Of a DNA stretch of 64,000 bases, positions 54,801 through 61,901 are shown in pieces. How positions within the stretch are numbered: the first letter of the stretch is position 1; each line of letters starts with the position of its first letter. The DNA is taken from contig NZ_JAKCPW010000001.1 of NCBI RefSeq assembly GCF_021440085.1, forward strand, positions 558,001 through 622,000, written 5' to 3'. Source of the DNA: Dyadobacter sp. CY261. GTDB taxonomy: Bacteria > Bacteroidota > Bacteroidia > Cytophagales > Spirosomataceae. Position numbers and translations under genes: made by a program. The notes under the pieces were generated by a model. It was not told where the DNA came from. It did no database searches and saw only the letters and a program-made list of their open reading frames with translations.

Positions 54801-56178
54801 CGTTGCCGAAGACGAGATTAATTACGAAAAATTTAAGGATATAGCCTTTCTTGACAATAATAGAATTTGTCTACTCGCATGGAGGTATGGCAACGCCCGG
54901 TTGGTGCATAATGCGGATCTATACCAGGATTTTACCACCATTGACTTGAATGATCAATCAGAATCGACGTTTTCGATTTTGGAGGAAGCGCGCGTACAGG
55001 AGCTGAGCTTTGATATAAGCGGGCGCAAGATGCTGATGCCCGGGGAAGGCAATGGTGCAGATTTAATAAATCTATATGATGGCGGAGGAAAGTTTATCGA
55101 ACAGGAGCAGTTCCTCGACGGGACTTTTATCGAAAAAAACAGGGTATTATCCTTGAAGGGAAACACCAATGGGGTTTCCAAAGCCAGGTTTTCAAGAAAC
55201 GGTAATTTTCTTTTAACAGTAAATGGATTAGATGAAATCCATATTTGGGATTTGTCGGCGAGTTACCTTGGCGAACGTGTAACGAAGGGACTGCCGCAGT
55301 CAACCAAAATGATCGCTGGTTCGATTGGGGTGGTTGACAGCTATAACTTTTTGAACAAATTCATTTTGTCAGGAAGCGATACCGTCTGGTTTGATTCCTT
55401 TGAAAATGGAGGTGAATACGTTAGCGCGGCTTTATCTCCCGATAGGTCATTCGTTGTGGCAGGTGGGTTGAGAGGTGATGATTCGCGGTATATTGATGTA
55501 TGGGATTTGCGAACAGGGGAGAAGACATACACGCTTGAAGGAGATCACGATAAGTCGAAATTTTTTTCGCTATTTAATTACCAACTATCTCCTGATGGGA
55601 AATACTTTGTATCTGCCGATACGGATTCCGAAATCAAGGTTTTTGATTGGGGAACTCAAACTATTGTTCAGACCATCCCCGACCATGATTTTGATACCTT
55701 GTTCTTTTCTGACAATAGTATGCACATTTTCACAGCAAACGACTCATTGGTAAATAGTTGGGAGAGATTCGAGGCATATGTTGACAATCCAAAAAAGGTA
55801 ATGCAGTTCACAAATGCCGATTATTACATTAACGGAGTCAGTGCCTATTTCACCCAAAAAGTCTTAGTCTCTGCAGAACACAACTATAATGATTTGATAA
55901 AACTCATTAAGTATTTCAGCACGCATCCAAGTATAGACAAAGCTGAAAGCCAGTATTTGCAACTCTGGTGCTATGAAAAGGCAATCAAAGCCGCTGATTA
56001 TTTGCCGGAAAAGCAACATCTGACATATTTAAAAGATAAGCTCGAAAAAGAAACGATAGGGAGAAAGCCGCCCTTGCCCGTGCAAATTTGGTGGTGGATC
56101 CAACGGACCTGGTACCGGCTCGTTTTGAAGTGGCAGGAGCTTATTGGCTCCGGAATAAAAATGGGTGCCGATTCATGA
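51859..56178 (+). CDS. Caspase-nSTAND ATPase-beta-propeller single-chain protein
   Basis: 1439 residues. Caspase (1-275): 'HAFLIAVENYKSADIPSL', His87 in 'VIYYAGHGVALD', Cys145 in 'LLILDCCFAGMI', an EF-hand-like loop 'DLNGDGITVLEEV'. nSTAND (285-700): lead-in 'NPYKGLRTYDVKDEKYYFGR', Walker A GASGSGKS at 334-341, Walker B 'EVIVIDQLEQL' at 380-390, a Gln/Glu-rich insert (395-410). A membrane helix at about 735-752 ('ISIWIAVIGIALLANRQL') separates ATPase from propeller-like blades (800-1310, e.g. 'GAIRVWDWRKG', 'GEVKLWDLNSD') and a helical tail. Protease, switch and sensor are in one polypeptide. Monocistronic; 278 bp free upstream. The 3' two thirds look AT-richer than its caspase part. Confidence 0.92.
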   Translation: MSVFRNRHAFLIAVENYKSADIPSLSTPSRDAADLGAVLHELCGFVLHHCPADPTGEELLSFLDEMERTLANADETETQVVIYYAGHGVALDSETGMSGYILPGDAVHRANGINTLAETSISMEKLLGTIARLRARQVLLILDCCFAGMIRWAAQSTHRGLGTDQDGKLFRQQYEFYTRHKVRQVFTSSSHDQQALDILGSREERRRNSPFIHYFLQALQGEADLNGDGITVLEEVQTYIVHRLAEAAGGVNHDQTSGFYPLNGHDSGSFLFLPKNFNPASLKEKKVANPYKGLRTYDVKDEKYYFGRGDVIDGLINEIAGASNTGMKLIVISGASGSGKSSMVRAGLIPKLPDSALIPVVVPGRDPLAVLDVVLLSASEVIVIDQLEQLVTQTSEQKGSQTPEQEEPIAEQFIQRLSDSGKVVICTIRTDFEVQVFKNRNLSEAPFSVVRLAGMQRENLQDIIIKPAMQAGRFFYPARLIDTIIDDFLHYPNALPLLSLVLYELFELCKQDPFHEITDKEYRNVGGLSGVLGRKLDMLYDSFQEEDKREMLQNILFRLTSITAGKLTSRRVYLTELVFATSEMNKIKKDLIDVLEGDDYRLIICGKETATEQHEEREFIEPAHDYVIQTLGNRKEWIAAINDGNLVRRNNLAEAVTEYDKGRKRANLLWSNNHRLLGVGDQPAKSWEQFIWDWQPFEWSFRKQLQWFTKAEGDFVRRSFQARKRTRFVAQALKISIWIAVIGIALLANRQLDVVQKNLLNLQLADLSFRTPDKTLAVQAAYKLLKANPEHPQVISLLSNALKERHYTKSFSNIDTVKEVFFSNNAEFLFVSDESRRLRILDWKHEKTFRILAGRDDDFSVAALMPDDKSLFAAGPNGAIRVWDWRKGVPLRALPGHRSNVVQMATSGDGKYLISAAVSGEVKLWDLNSDKAIFETKVKLADGGIIKTGISVDNKYIFVMTEDIALVFERDSRKLTFTRNSVAEDEINYEKFKDIAFLDNNRICLLAWRYGNARLVHNADLYQDFTTIDLNDQSESTFSILEEARVQELSFDISGRKMLMPGEGNGADLINLYDGGGKFIEQEQFLDGTFIEKNRVLSLKGNTNGVSKARFSRNGNFLLTVNGLDEIHIWDLSASYLGERVTKGLPQSTKMIAGSIGVVDSYNFLNKFILSGSDTVWFDSFENGGEYVSAALSPDRSFVVAGGLRGDDSRYIDVWDLRTGEKTYTLEGDHDKSKFFSLFNYQLSPDGKYFVSADTDSEIKVFDWGTQTIVQTIPDHDFDTLFFSDNSMHIFTANDSLVNSWERFEAYVDNPKKVMQFTNADYYINGVSAYFTQKVLVSAEHNYNDLIKLIKYFSTHPSIDKAESQYLQLWCYEKAIKAADYLPEKQHLTYLKDKLEKETIGRKPPLPVQIWWWIQRTWYRLVLKWQELIGSGIKMGADS

Positions 56179-56471
56179 AGTTATCTCATGTCTGCCGCAT
56201 TTACACCAAAACAAAAATCGGGACTAACACTTCACGTCCATGACGTTCAGGATAAATGGTGATATATGTTGGCACAGGATTCGTCGGGTTTCAGATGAAA
56301 AACTGACATTTCAGGAATGAAAAATTGTCAGCAAAAAATGAAAAAATGTCATTTGCAGGATATGGAAGCACTTTATTGCCGCATTAGGCATCGGGTTTGA
56401 TAGTCATGTTACAGACGGTAGATCCGTTATACTCAATAATTCATTGTTAAACTTTAAAAAGAAGGTTAATT

Positions 56472-56921
56472 ATGTCACTCATCAAAAGGAACGGGCTACG
56501 GCCCGAAACATTCCCGGCGCTGTTCGACGATTTCTTTGGCCGCGAACTTTTTAACTGGGGCAACAACAATTATTCATCGACCAGTACCACAGTTCCTTCG
56601 GTCAACATCCGGGAAACTAATGATCATTTTGAAGTCGAGGTGGCCGCGCCCGGCATGCAAAAAAGCGATTTCCAAATCCGGCTCGACGGAAATACGTTGA
56701 CGCTATCTTCGCAACGGCAGAACCGGGAGAAAAAAAGCGAGGAAGGCTACACCCGTCAGGAATTCAGCTATCAGTCATTCCAGCGGACTTTTTTATTACC
56801 CAAAGATGTCGTCAATGACGACGGCATTGTTGCCCGCTATGATAACGGCCTGCTTATGCTGACGATCCCGAAAAAAGAAGAAGTAAAACAGAAGCCACCA
56901 AGGATGATAGAAATAGGTTAA
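56472..56921 (+). CDS. Hsp20/alpha-crystallin family small heat shock protein
   Basis: 149 residues: 'FPALFDDFFGRELFNWG' N-terminal arm, alpha-crystallin domain ('PSVNIRETNDHFEVEVAAPGMQKSDF', 'LTLSSQRQ', 'SYQSFQRTFLLPKDV', 'IVARYDNGLLMLTIPKKEE'). ATP-independent chaperone holding unfolded proteins. Preceded by 293 bp that contain the dyad CTGACA...TGTCAG at about 56300-56330 and closed by a strong terminator. Monocistronic. Confidence 0.95.
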   Translation: MSLIKRNGLRPETFPALFDDFFGRELFNWGNNNYSSTSTTVPSVNIRETNDHFEVEVAAPGMQKSDFQIRLDGNTLTLSSQRQNREKKSEEGYTRQEFSYQSFQRTFLLPKDVVNDDGIVARYDNGLLMLTIPKKEEVKQKPPRMIEIG

Positions 56922-56955
56922 CAAAGGGGCCTGCTTCGGCAGGCCCCTTTGTTTT
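56922..56955 (+). terminator. Terminator of the Hsp20 gene
   Basis: CAAAGGGGCCTGC (56922-56934), tetraloop TTCG, GCAGGCCCCTTTG (56939-56951): 13-bp perfect stem followed by TTTT. Confidence 0.92.
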
Positions 56956-57022
56956 AGCCCGTTCCAGCGGTTAAAGATCAATGCGGCTTATAGTCACCGA
57001 CCGTGCGGAACACAGGCTAGTC

Positions 57023-58264
57023 TCATCTCCCCTCGGTCACCTGCCTTATCACCCGCAGCCAGTTTAGGCCAAGAATCTTTTTGATTCGCTGATCGGTGTA
57101 ACCCAGTTTTTGCATTGCTATAGTGATCTGCGGAAAATCGCTGATGTCCTTGATTTCATGTGGCAATTCGGGGCCGCCGTCTAAATCGGAACCTAAGGCG
57201 ATGTGGTCCTCGCCAACCAGTTTTACACCATAGTCGATCACCTTGGCAAGCTGATCGACGTGCATCCAATATTCGTCCGGAATGGTACCGTTGAAAGTAA
57301 ATGGAAGCTCACGGGCGAACTCCTTGTCTACATCCTCAATGGTTTGCGTCGTTACCTGGGAGTTGAGGATCCGCGGCGTTTTGGGCTGAGGATTAGGTTG
57401 AACCCTGATTGGATTATTAGGTTTTTGCCACGCCCAGTATTTGGGGTTATTGAAGAGGCTGCCGAAATGGACACCAATAACGCCGCCCTTTGCAGCTATG
57501 GCTTTTGCGGCTTCGTCAGAAATGCAGCGCGGATGATCAACAATCTTGTAAAAGCCGCCGTGGCTGTAAATCACCGGGTGACGGCTGGCAGCCACCGACT
57601 GAAGTATGGCATCGTTGGACGCGTGAGCCACATTAATGACCATACCAAGATCGTTCATTTCTCTGATCACCGCTTTCCCGTGGTCGTTAATACCGCCCCA
57701 GGTATATACATCGTTGCAGGCATCGATAAAAGCATTCGTGGTACTGTGGGCGGTCAGTTGCATGGAGCGTAGGCCAAGCTTGTAAAGAGCACGCAGCAGG
57801 TCAAGATCGCCGTAAAGGTCATAACCGCCTTCCAGATCGAGAAAAGCGGCCATTTTGCCCTTTTTATTGATGCGTTCAATGTCAGAAGCCGTCAGGGCCA
57901 GCTCGATCATCGAATTATTCTTTCTGATCTGGTCTAATGCAAGGTTCACCACACGAAAAGTATTCTTAGTCTCAAACCTGCCTGGATAATAGTTTTCAGG
58001 CGTATAAACCGAGAAAAACATTGCGTCCACACCGCCTTCCTTTGCCCTTGGAAGATCCACGGTCCCATCCGGATAACGCTGGCCGATATCGGTTTTTAAC
58101 ACCAACTCACGGCTCATCACATGCGTATGCCCGTCCATGACAAATGCATTGCGATGAAGCGCAGGCATAGGTTTATCCCGCGGGGTCAAAAGGGATTGTT
58201 TTGAAATAATACTACCGGCTGCCGGTAAAAGGGTAAGGCTTTTAATAACGTCTCTGCGCTTCAT
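57023..58264 (-). CDS. Membrane dipeptidase (peptidase family M19), Tat-like leader
   Basis: 413 residues from the ATG at 58264, where MKRRDVIKSLTLLPAAGSII is a good export leader; the open frame extends further to 58411 but only through a simple-repeat tract. Zinc-site motifs: 'FVMDGHTHV', 'AAFLDLEGGYDL', 'MQLTAHSTTNAF', 'PVIYSHGGFYKI', 'HIALGSDLDGG'. Renal-dipeptidase-like enzymes cleave dipeptides, often with D-residues. 153 bp behind the Tat-exported unknown; possibly cotranscribed. Confidence 0.9.
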   Translation of the reverse strand: MKRRDVIKSLTLLPAAGSIISKQSLLTPRDKPMPALHRNAFVMDGHTHVMSRELVLKTDIGQRYPDGTVDLPRAKEGGVDAMFFSVYTPENYYPGRFETKNTFRVVNLALDQIRKNNSMIELALTASDIERINKKGKMAAFLDLEGGYDLYGDLDLLRALYKLGLRSMQLTAHSTTNAFIDACNDVYTWGGINDHGKAVIREMNDLGMVINVAHASNDAILQSVAASRHPVIYSHGGFYKIVDHPRCISDEAAKAIAAKGGVIGVHFGSLFNNPKYWAWQKPNNPIRVQPNPQPKTPRILNSQVTTQTIEDVDKEFARELPFTFNGTIPDEYWMHVDQLAKVIDYGVKLVGEDHIALGSDLDGGPELPHEIKDISDFPQITIAMQKLGYTDQRIKKILGLNWLRVIRQVTEGR

Positions 58265-58265
58265 G

Positions 58266-58335
58266 AATGAGTGAATGAGTCGATGAGTGAATGAGTCAAT
58301 GAGTGAGTGAGTGAGTGAGTGAGTGAGTGGATGAA
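58266..58335. repeat. GAGT tetranucleotide tandem repeat upstream of the dipeptidase
   Basis: 58301-58329 is an uninterrupted run of seven GAGT units plus one base; to its left, 58266-58300 is a degenerate version (GAATGAGT, CGATGAGT, CAAT). It ends directly before the dipeptidase start codon on the minus strand, in the presumed 5' leader. Slipped-strand changes could alter leader length; they would shift the frame only if translation began upstream of the tract. Confidence 0.85.
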
Positions 58336-58417
58336 TGGTCAGGTGTTGGCAGTTATTGTTCTGATAATGACAATCAATGATTACAAATGACAACATCTGA
58401 CCATTATTCATTCAAAA

Positions 58418-59737
58418 TCATTCCGCAAACCCCCGCATATAGGGCACGTTCGGCGGCCTTTCCCCTGTGCTGAATTGCGCTCCCCGCGTCGAGCGGTATT
58501 TCATGTTCATAAATGGAGTCTCGATGCGGCGACCGATAGGAGAATATTTGCCGTTTTCCCAGTTTGATTCCATGTTGTAGGCCGTAATGCCGGTGGATAG
58601 CAGTAGCCGCTCCGCATTGAATGGTTCCTTTCCGGTCACCATCAGTTCGGTAATCCAGTGCGGTTGGGAATTGGAGGCGTGGTATTGCGAGAACGGACCG
58701 GGCCAGTCAAGCATCGAGATGATCGCCGGGTCTTTACGCCCTTCGATTTCGCCGGCGTAGGTCCACCCCACATCCTGGCCCGAATACACCGCCGCTTTCG
58801 TTCCGTCATTATATTCTACAATGCAGACATTTGGTTTGCCGATCGCTTGAAAGTGTCCCGGTTTGAGGTTAAAACTGGTCCGCACGGATTCCAGTAACTT
58901 ACCCGCCCAGGGATTGCGTTCGGTCCATTTCCATGTTTCCGGCCCCCGGATGCATTGCACCGACTTAACGCCCGTTTCACCGCCCTTGCGACGTTCCACA
59001 AAAGCTTGAAGAACATCGACACAATGGAAAAGAGCCCCTTCATCGGGCGCGCCACCCACCACGATAGATGCCTTGATGGGCGTATCGATATCGAGTTCTA
59101 TCTCGGGCTTACGGAAGTAGACCGGGATGGAAGACCCGCCTGATAATGGAAAGTTCAGCTCACGCGATTTATCAAACATCCATTTGGCTTCGTCCCAGCT
59201 ATACGAAAGATGCTTATCGTTAAAGATGGGCACCGAGCGTTTGCTCTGCTCGAAAACGCGGATCACTTTCTCGTAGATCCACCAGCGCGGCAAGAGCCAC
59301 TGCCCTTTGAGATTGGTGGGATATTCCCCGTGTTCCCCGACTATGACGACACCATCCACGGCAAGTTCTTTCCCCCCAAGTGTGACGGCTTCACCAACTG
59401 TCTTAAAAATCGGAATGTTTTTCGACTTGCAAATTTTCTGGCCCAACAGGCTTGTTTCAAACTGATGAATGTAAACCGAGACTACGTCGACGCGCGAAGC
59501 GGTGTGGGCGCCCTGCCACCAATAACCGTCCAGGAGTTTGGTGACGATCCAGTCCGCGTGTGATCTCGTAGCACCCCAGTAGCTGACGAGGCAGGCGATA
59601 CGCGGCCGTTTTGGTGCAGCCTGCGGAACAGGGGCCCCTGTAAAGCCAGTCAAGGCCGTTAGTCCGGCCATGCCCGTTACGCCGAGCATTTCACGCCGGG
59701 TCAGAAGCGGACCCGTTTCTTTTTTTGGTATCATCAT
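58418..59737 (-). CDS. Tat-exported protein of unknown function
   Basis: 439 residues. Twin-arginine leader 'LLTRREMLGVTGMAGLTALTG' near residues 10-30. The mature part has Rossmann-like strands ('RIACLVSYWGATRSHADWIVTK', 'VDGVVIVGEHGEYPTN') with conserved-looking 'GEHGEYP', 'DKHLSYSWDEAKWMFD' and 'MKYRSTRGAQFSTGERP'. I associate it with conserved hypothetical Tat proteins of Bacteroidota and Planctomycetes but cannot name a function. It precedes the M19 dipeptidase on the same strand. Confidence 0.7.
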   Translation of the reverse strand: MMIPKKETGPLLTRREMLGVTGMAGLTALTGFTGAPVPQAAPKRPRIACLVSYWGATRSHADWIVTKLLDGYWWQGAHTASRVDVVSVYIHQFETSLLGQKICKSKNIPIFKTVGEAVTLGGKELAVDGVVIVGEHGEYPTNLKGQWLLPRWWIYEKVIRVFEQSKRSVPIFNDKHLSYSWDEAKWMFDKSRELNFPLSGGSSIPVYFRKPEIELDIDTPIKASIVVGGAPDEGALFHCVDVLQAFVERRKGGETGVKSVQCIRGPETWKWTERNPWAGKLLESVRTSFNLKPGHFQAIGKPNVCIVEYNDGTKAAVYSGQDVGWTYAGEIEGRKDPAIISMLDWPGPFSQYHASNSQPHWITELMVTGKEPFNAERLLLSTGITAYNMESNWENGKYSPIGRRIETPFMNMKYRSTRGAQFSTGERPPNVPYMRGFAE

Positions 59738-59827
59738 GAAAGTTTCAGTGGTTTAGGATTGAATATGCAAAATAGTCACTGCATCGAACATTTCAGCGTC
59801 TATAAGCAATATCCTTTCTGAGCGACT

Positions 59828-60745
59828 TCACTCCGTCAACTTCTCCATCAGCGCCTGTCGTGCGGTTTTATCTATACCAAGCTTATTTTCAATGAAGGGT
59901 TCGATGCCGCCGTATGTACTGTCGATGGCGTTGAATGTGGCACTAATGAAACTTTCGTCGACCGTCGAGAGAACTTCTACGGCTTTCAAATTCAGTTTCG
60001 GTTTGATAACCCGGCCGAGTTTTGCTTTGCCAAGCGTCGCTTCGGCCCGTTCTCGCCGATAGTAGTTGGAAAGCATGTAGTCGTCGATGATCACCTGCCT
60101 GTCGACATTCACGATGGAGAGGATCAATGCGGATATAATGCCGGTCCGGTCTTTTCCTGCCGAGCAGTGGTAGAGTACCGGCTGGTCGGAGTTAATGATC
60201 TTTTTTATAATTTGCTTTACTGAGTCCGCATTTACGGTCACCGCGTCTGCGTAAAACTTCGCAGTCATATCCTTCGCCTGCTGGTCGGTGATTTCGCCAT
60301 TGAGCACGCGTTTACGTAACCCCTTGATCTCGCCTGCGTTGTCCTGAACCACGGGCGTGTGCATATAGCGGACATTGGCAGGCAAATGATCCTCTTTGCC
60401 TTTGATTTCATGGTCGGTGCGAAGGTCGTAGACGGTGGCAATGCGCAATGCATTGAACTGGTCAAAATCGTCGCTTTCCAGCTTTGAGAGATTATCCGAA
60501 CGATAGATGAGCCCTTTTCGCACCGTTCTGCCATCCTTGGTTTTAAGCCCACCCAAATCCCTGAAATTGATCGTGTTTTCTAAGCCAATGTAACGCGTGG
60601 CAACCGTAGCCGAGTCGCCGCCGCGGGATAGTAAGTCGGCATATGCCGATGTGCCATCATGTTCCGTTGGGACGCTTACTTTGCAGGAAAACGTCATGCT
60701 AGCCAGAGCTACAAAAGTACAGGTGGCAACGTGTCTTAGCCCCAT
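59828..60745 (-). CDS. Tyrosine-protein phosphatase, lipoprotein
   Basis: 305 residues from the ATG at 60745; MGLRHVATCTFVALASMTFSC gives a lipobox, so this start is preferred to 60772. Catalytic P-loop H-C-S-A-G-K-D-R-T-G (Cys-x5-Arg) in 'PVLYHCSAGKDRTGIISALI', preceded by 'NFRDLGGLKTKDGRTVRKGLIYRSDNL' and 'YDLRTDHEI', the pattern of the Y_phosphatase3 family. As an exported phosphatase it may act on phospho-lipids or nucleotides rather than proteins. Monocistronic. Confidence 0.9.
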   Translation of the reverse strand: MGLRHVATCTFVALASMTFSCKVSVPTEHDGTSAYADLLSRGGDSATVATRYIGLENTINFRDLGGLKTKDGRTVRKGLIYRSDNLSKLESDDFDQFNALRIATVYDLRTDHEIKGKEDHLPANVRYMHTPVVQDNAGEIKGLRKRVLNGEITDQQAKDMTAKFYADAVTVNADSVKQIIKKIINSDQPVLYHCSAGKDRTGIISALILSIVNVDRQVIIDDYMLSNYYRRERAEATLGKAKLGRVIKPKLNLKAVEVLSTVDESFISATFNAIDSTYGGIEPFIENKLGIDKTARQALMEKLTE

Positions 60746-60871
60746 TTTATTAGCGTATCTACCTAAATTCATAACAAACTGCTGATAGGAAAGCCGTTTC
60801 CGTTAAGGGGAAACGGCCTTTTAGTCACCAACAGAATACACGCGAATTAGGTTTAGCTACGAAAGTAGTTA

Positions 60872-61611
60872 TCACTCCGAGCGTAACGACTTCACCGGAT
60901 TGGCCAGCGCCGCTTTAAGGGACTGGTAAATGACCGTCAGCCAGCATATCAATAATGTTGCCACGCAAGAAGCGATAAATATCCATACATTCATCGCCGC
61001 GCCGATTGTGCGGTCGCGAGGTTCATATAATTGATACTGGCGATCAGGAGCATGAAAAAGGCCACAGCGCTGAACGTATACACATAGCCAATGTCGCCAT
61101 TGGACTCGCCGTCGAATTTCGAATGTAAGTGGATGCTCGTTAGCGGTTGCATCTGATAGGTGATGTGAATGCCCATCCGTTTGAAAATACCCGACATATA
61201 TTTTTCATATAGTCCGGGAAACCCAGCTTCCAGCTTTTTCAGGTCCGCATTTTTGGATAATAGCAAATAGCTATTGATGTAGAAATTACCCCAGCCATCG
61301 GCATTACGCTGGTTTTGGTTCAGTGAAAGCAATGCATTGAAGGTAAAATGCGAATTTTTGGGTACGTCCTGGATCACGCCAGTGACCTTATAGGATGTGG
61401 TGTCGTTGGTTTGAAGAACCTGACCAAGGGCAGGGGATTTGCCGAAGAAACGTTCTGCCACCCGCTGCGTCAGTACCACGCTGCCGGGCTGCTGTAAGGC
61501 CTGTTTGGGGTTTCCTTCTATAAATTTGTGTGTAAAAATGTCGAACACGGTGGAGTCGGCGGCGAAAATATCCTCCTCGTAAAAAAGGCGCTCGCCCTGA
61601 CGGAACATCAT
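60872..61611 (-). pseudogene. FtsX-like ABC permease relic with N-terminal loss and large internal deletion
   Basis: Minus-strand frame 61611-60991 begins inside the first periplasmic domain ('MMFRQGERLFYEEDIFAADSTVFDIF'), reaches the first FtsX helix ('ASINYMNLATAQSARR') and stops. At the stop, in another frame (60994-60872), the final 40 residues of a permease follow directly ('MNVWIFIASCVATLLICW', 'IYQSLKAALANPVKSLRSE'). Against the intact copy at 45481 about 440 residues between these points are missing, as is the N-terminal helix. In-frame homology may extend a little upstream of 61611 ('QQHPNGR'). Confidence 0.8.
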
Positions 61612-61797
61612 CCGGCCGTTCGGATGTTGTTGAGTAACATGATGGTTGCGAGTAGTTGGGTAAAAATTCCACTAGCCCCTGACATTAAAGACGATCATTG
61701 ACAACCTGACGGAGTGGGGAATAGCGCATCGCAGGAAGATCATCGGGGAATAGTTTTGAGGTGTTGCAATTACAGGGTATGTAATAAGTAGCGTAAG

Positions 61798-61831
61798 ATA
61801 GTCCATCATTTCCATAAGATGGACTATTTTC
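61798..61831 (+). terminator. Terminator-like hairpin upstream of the alpha-galactosidase
   Basis: ATAGTCCATC (61798-61807) and GATGGACTAT (61818-61827) form a 10-bp perfect stem with a 10-nt loop, followed by TTT. No plus-strand gene ends nearby, so it is either a leader element of the galactosidase gene 75 bp on or a leftover of deleted DNA. Confidence 0.5.
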
Positions 61832-61901
61832 ATTTCAGGGCCAAACAGGCAATTTTGGTATCTGATTCAGCACTTTTTGAAGATTTTGTAAAACATTAAT
61901 A

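Noticed and set aside
56260-56290. Possible sigma-54 promoter (TGGCAC...) upstream of Hsp20
   Set aside because: The -12 element does not give a GC at the required spacing, so the match fails.
58264-58411. N-terminal extension of the dipeptidase through the GAGT tract
   Set aside because: The extension is only translated simple repeat and the following MKRRDV... leader is a proper export signal, so the shorter start is preferred.
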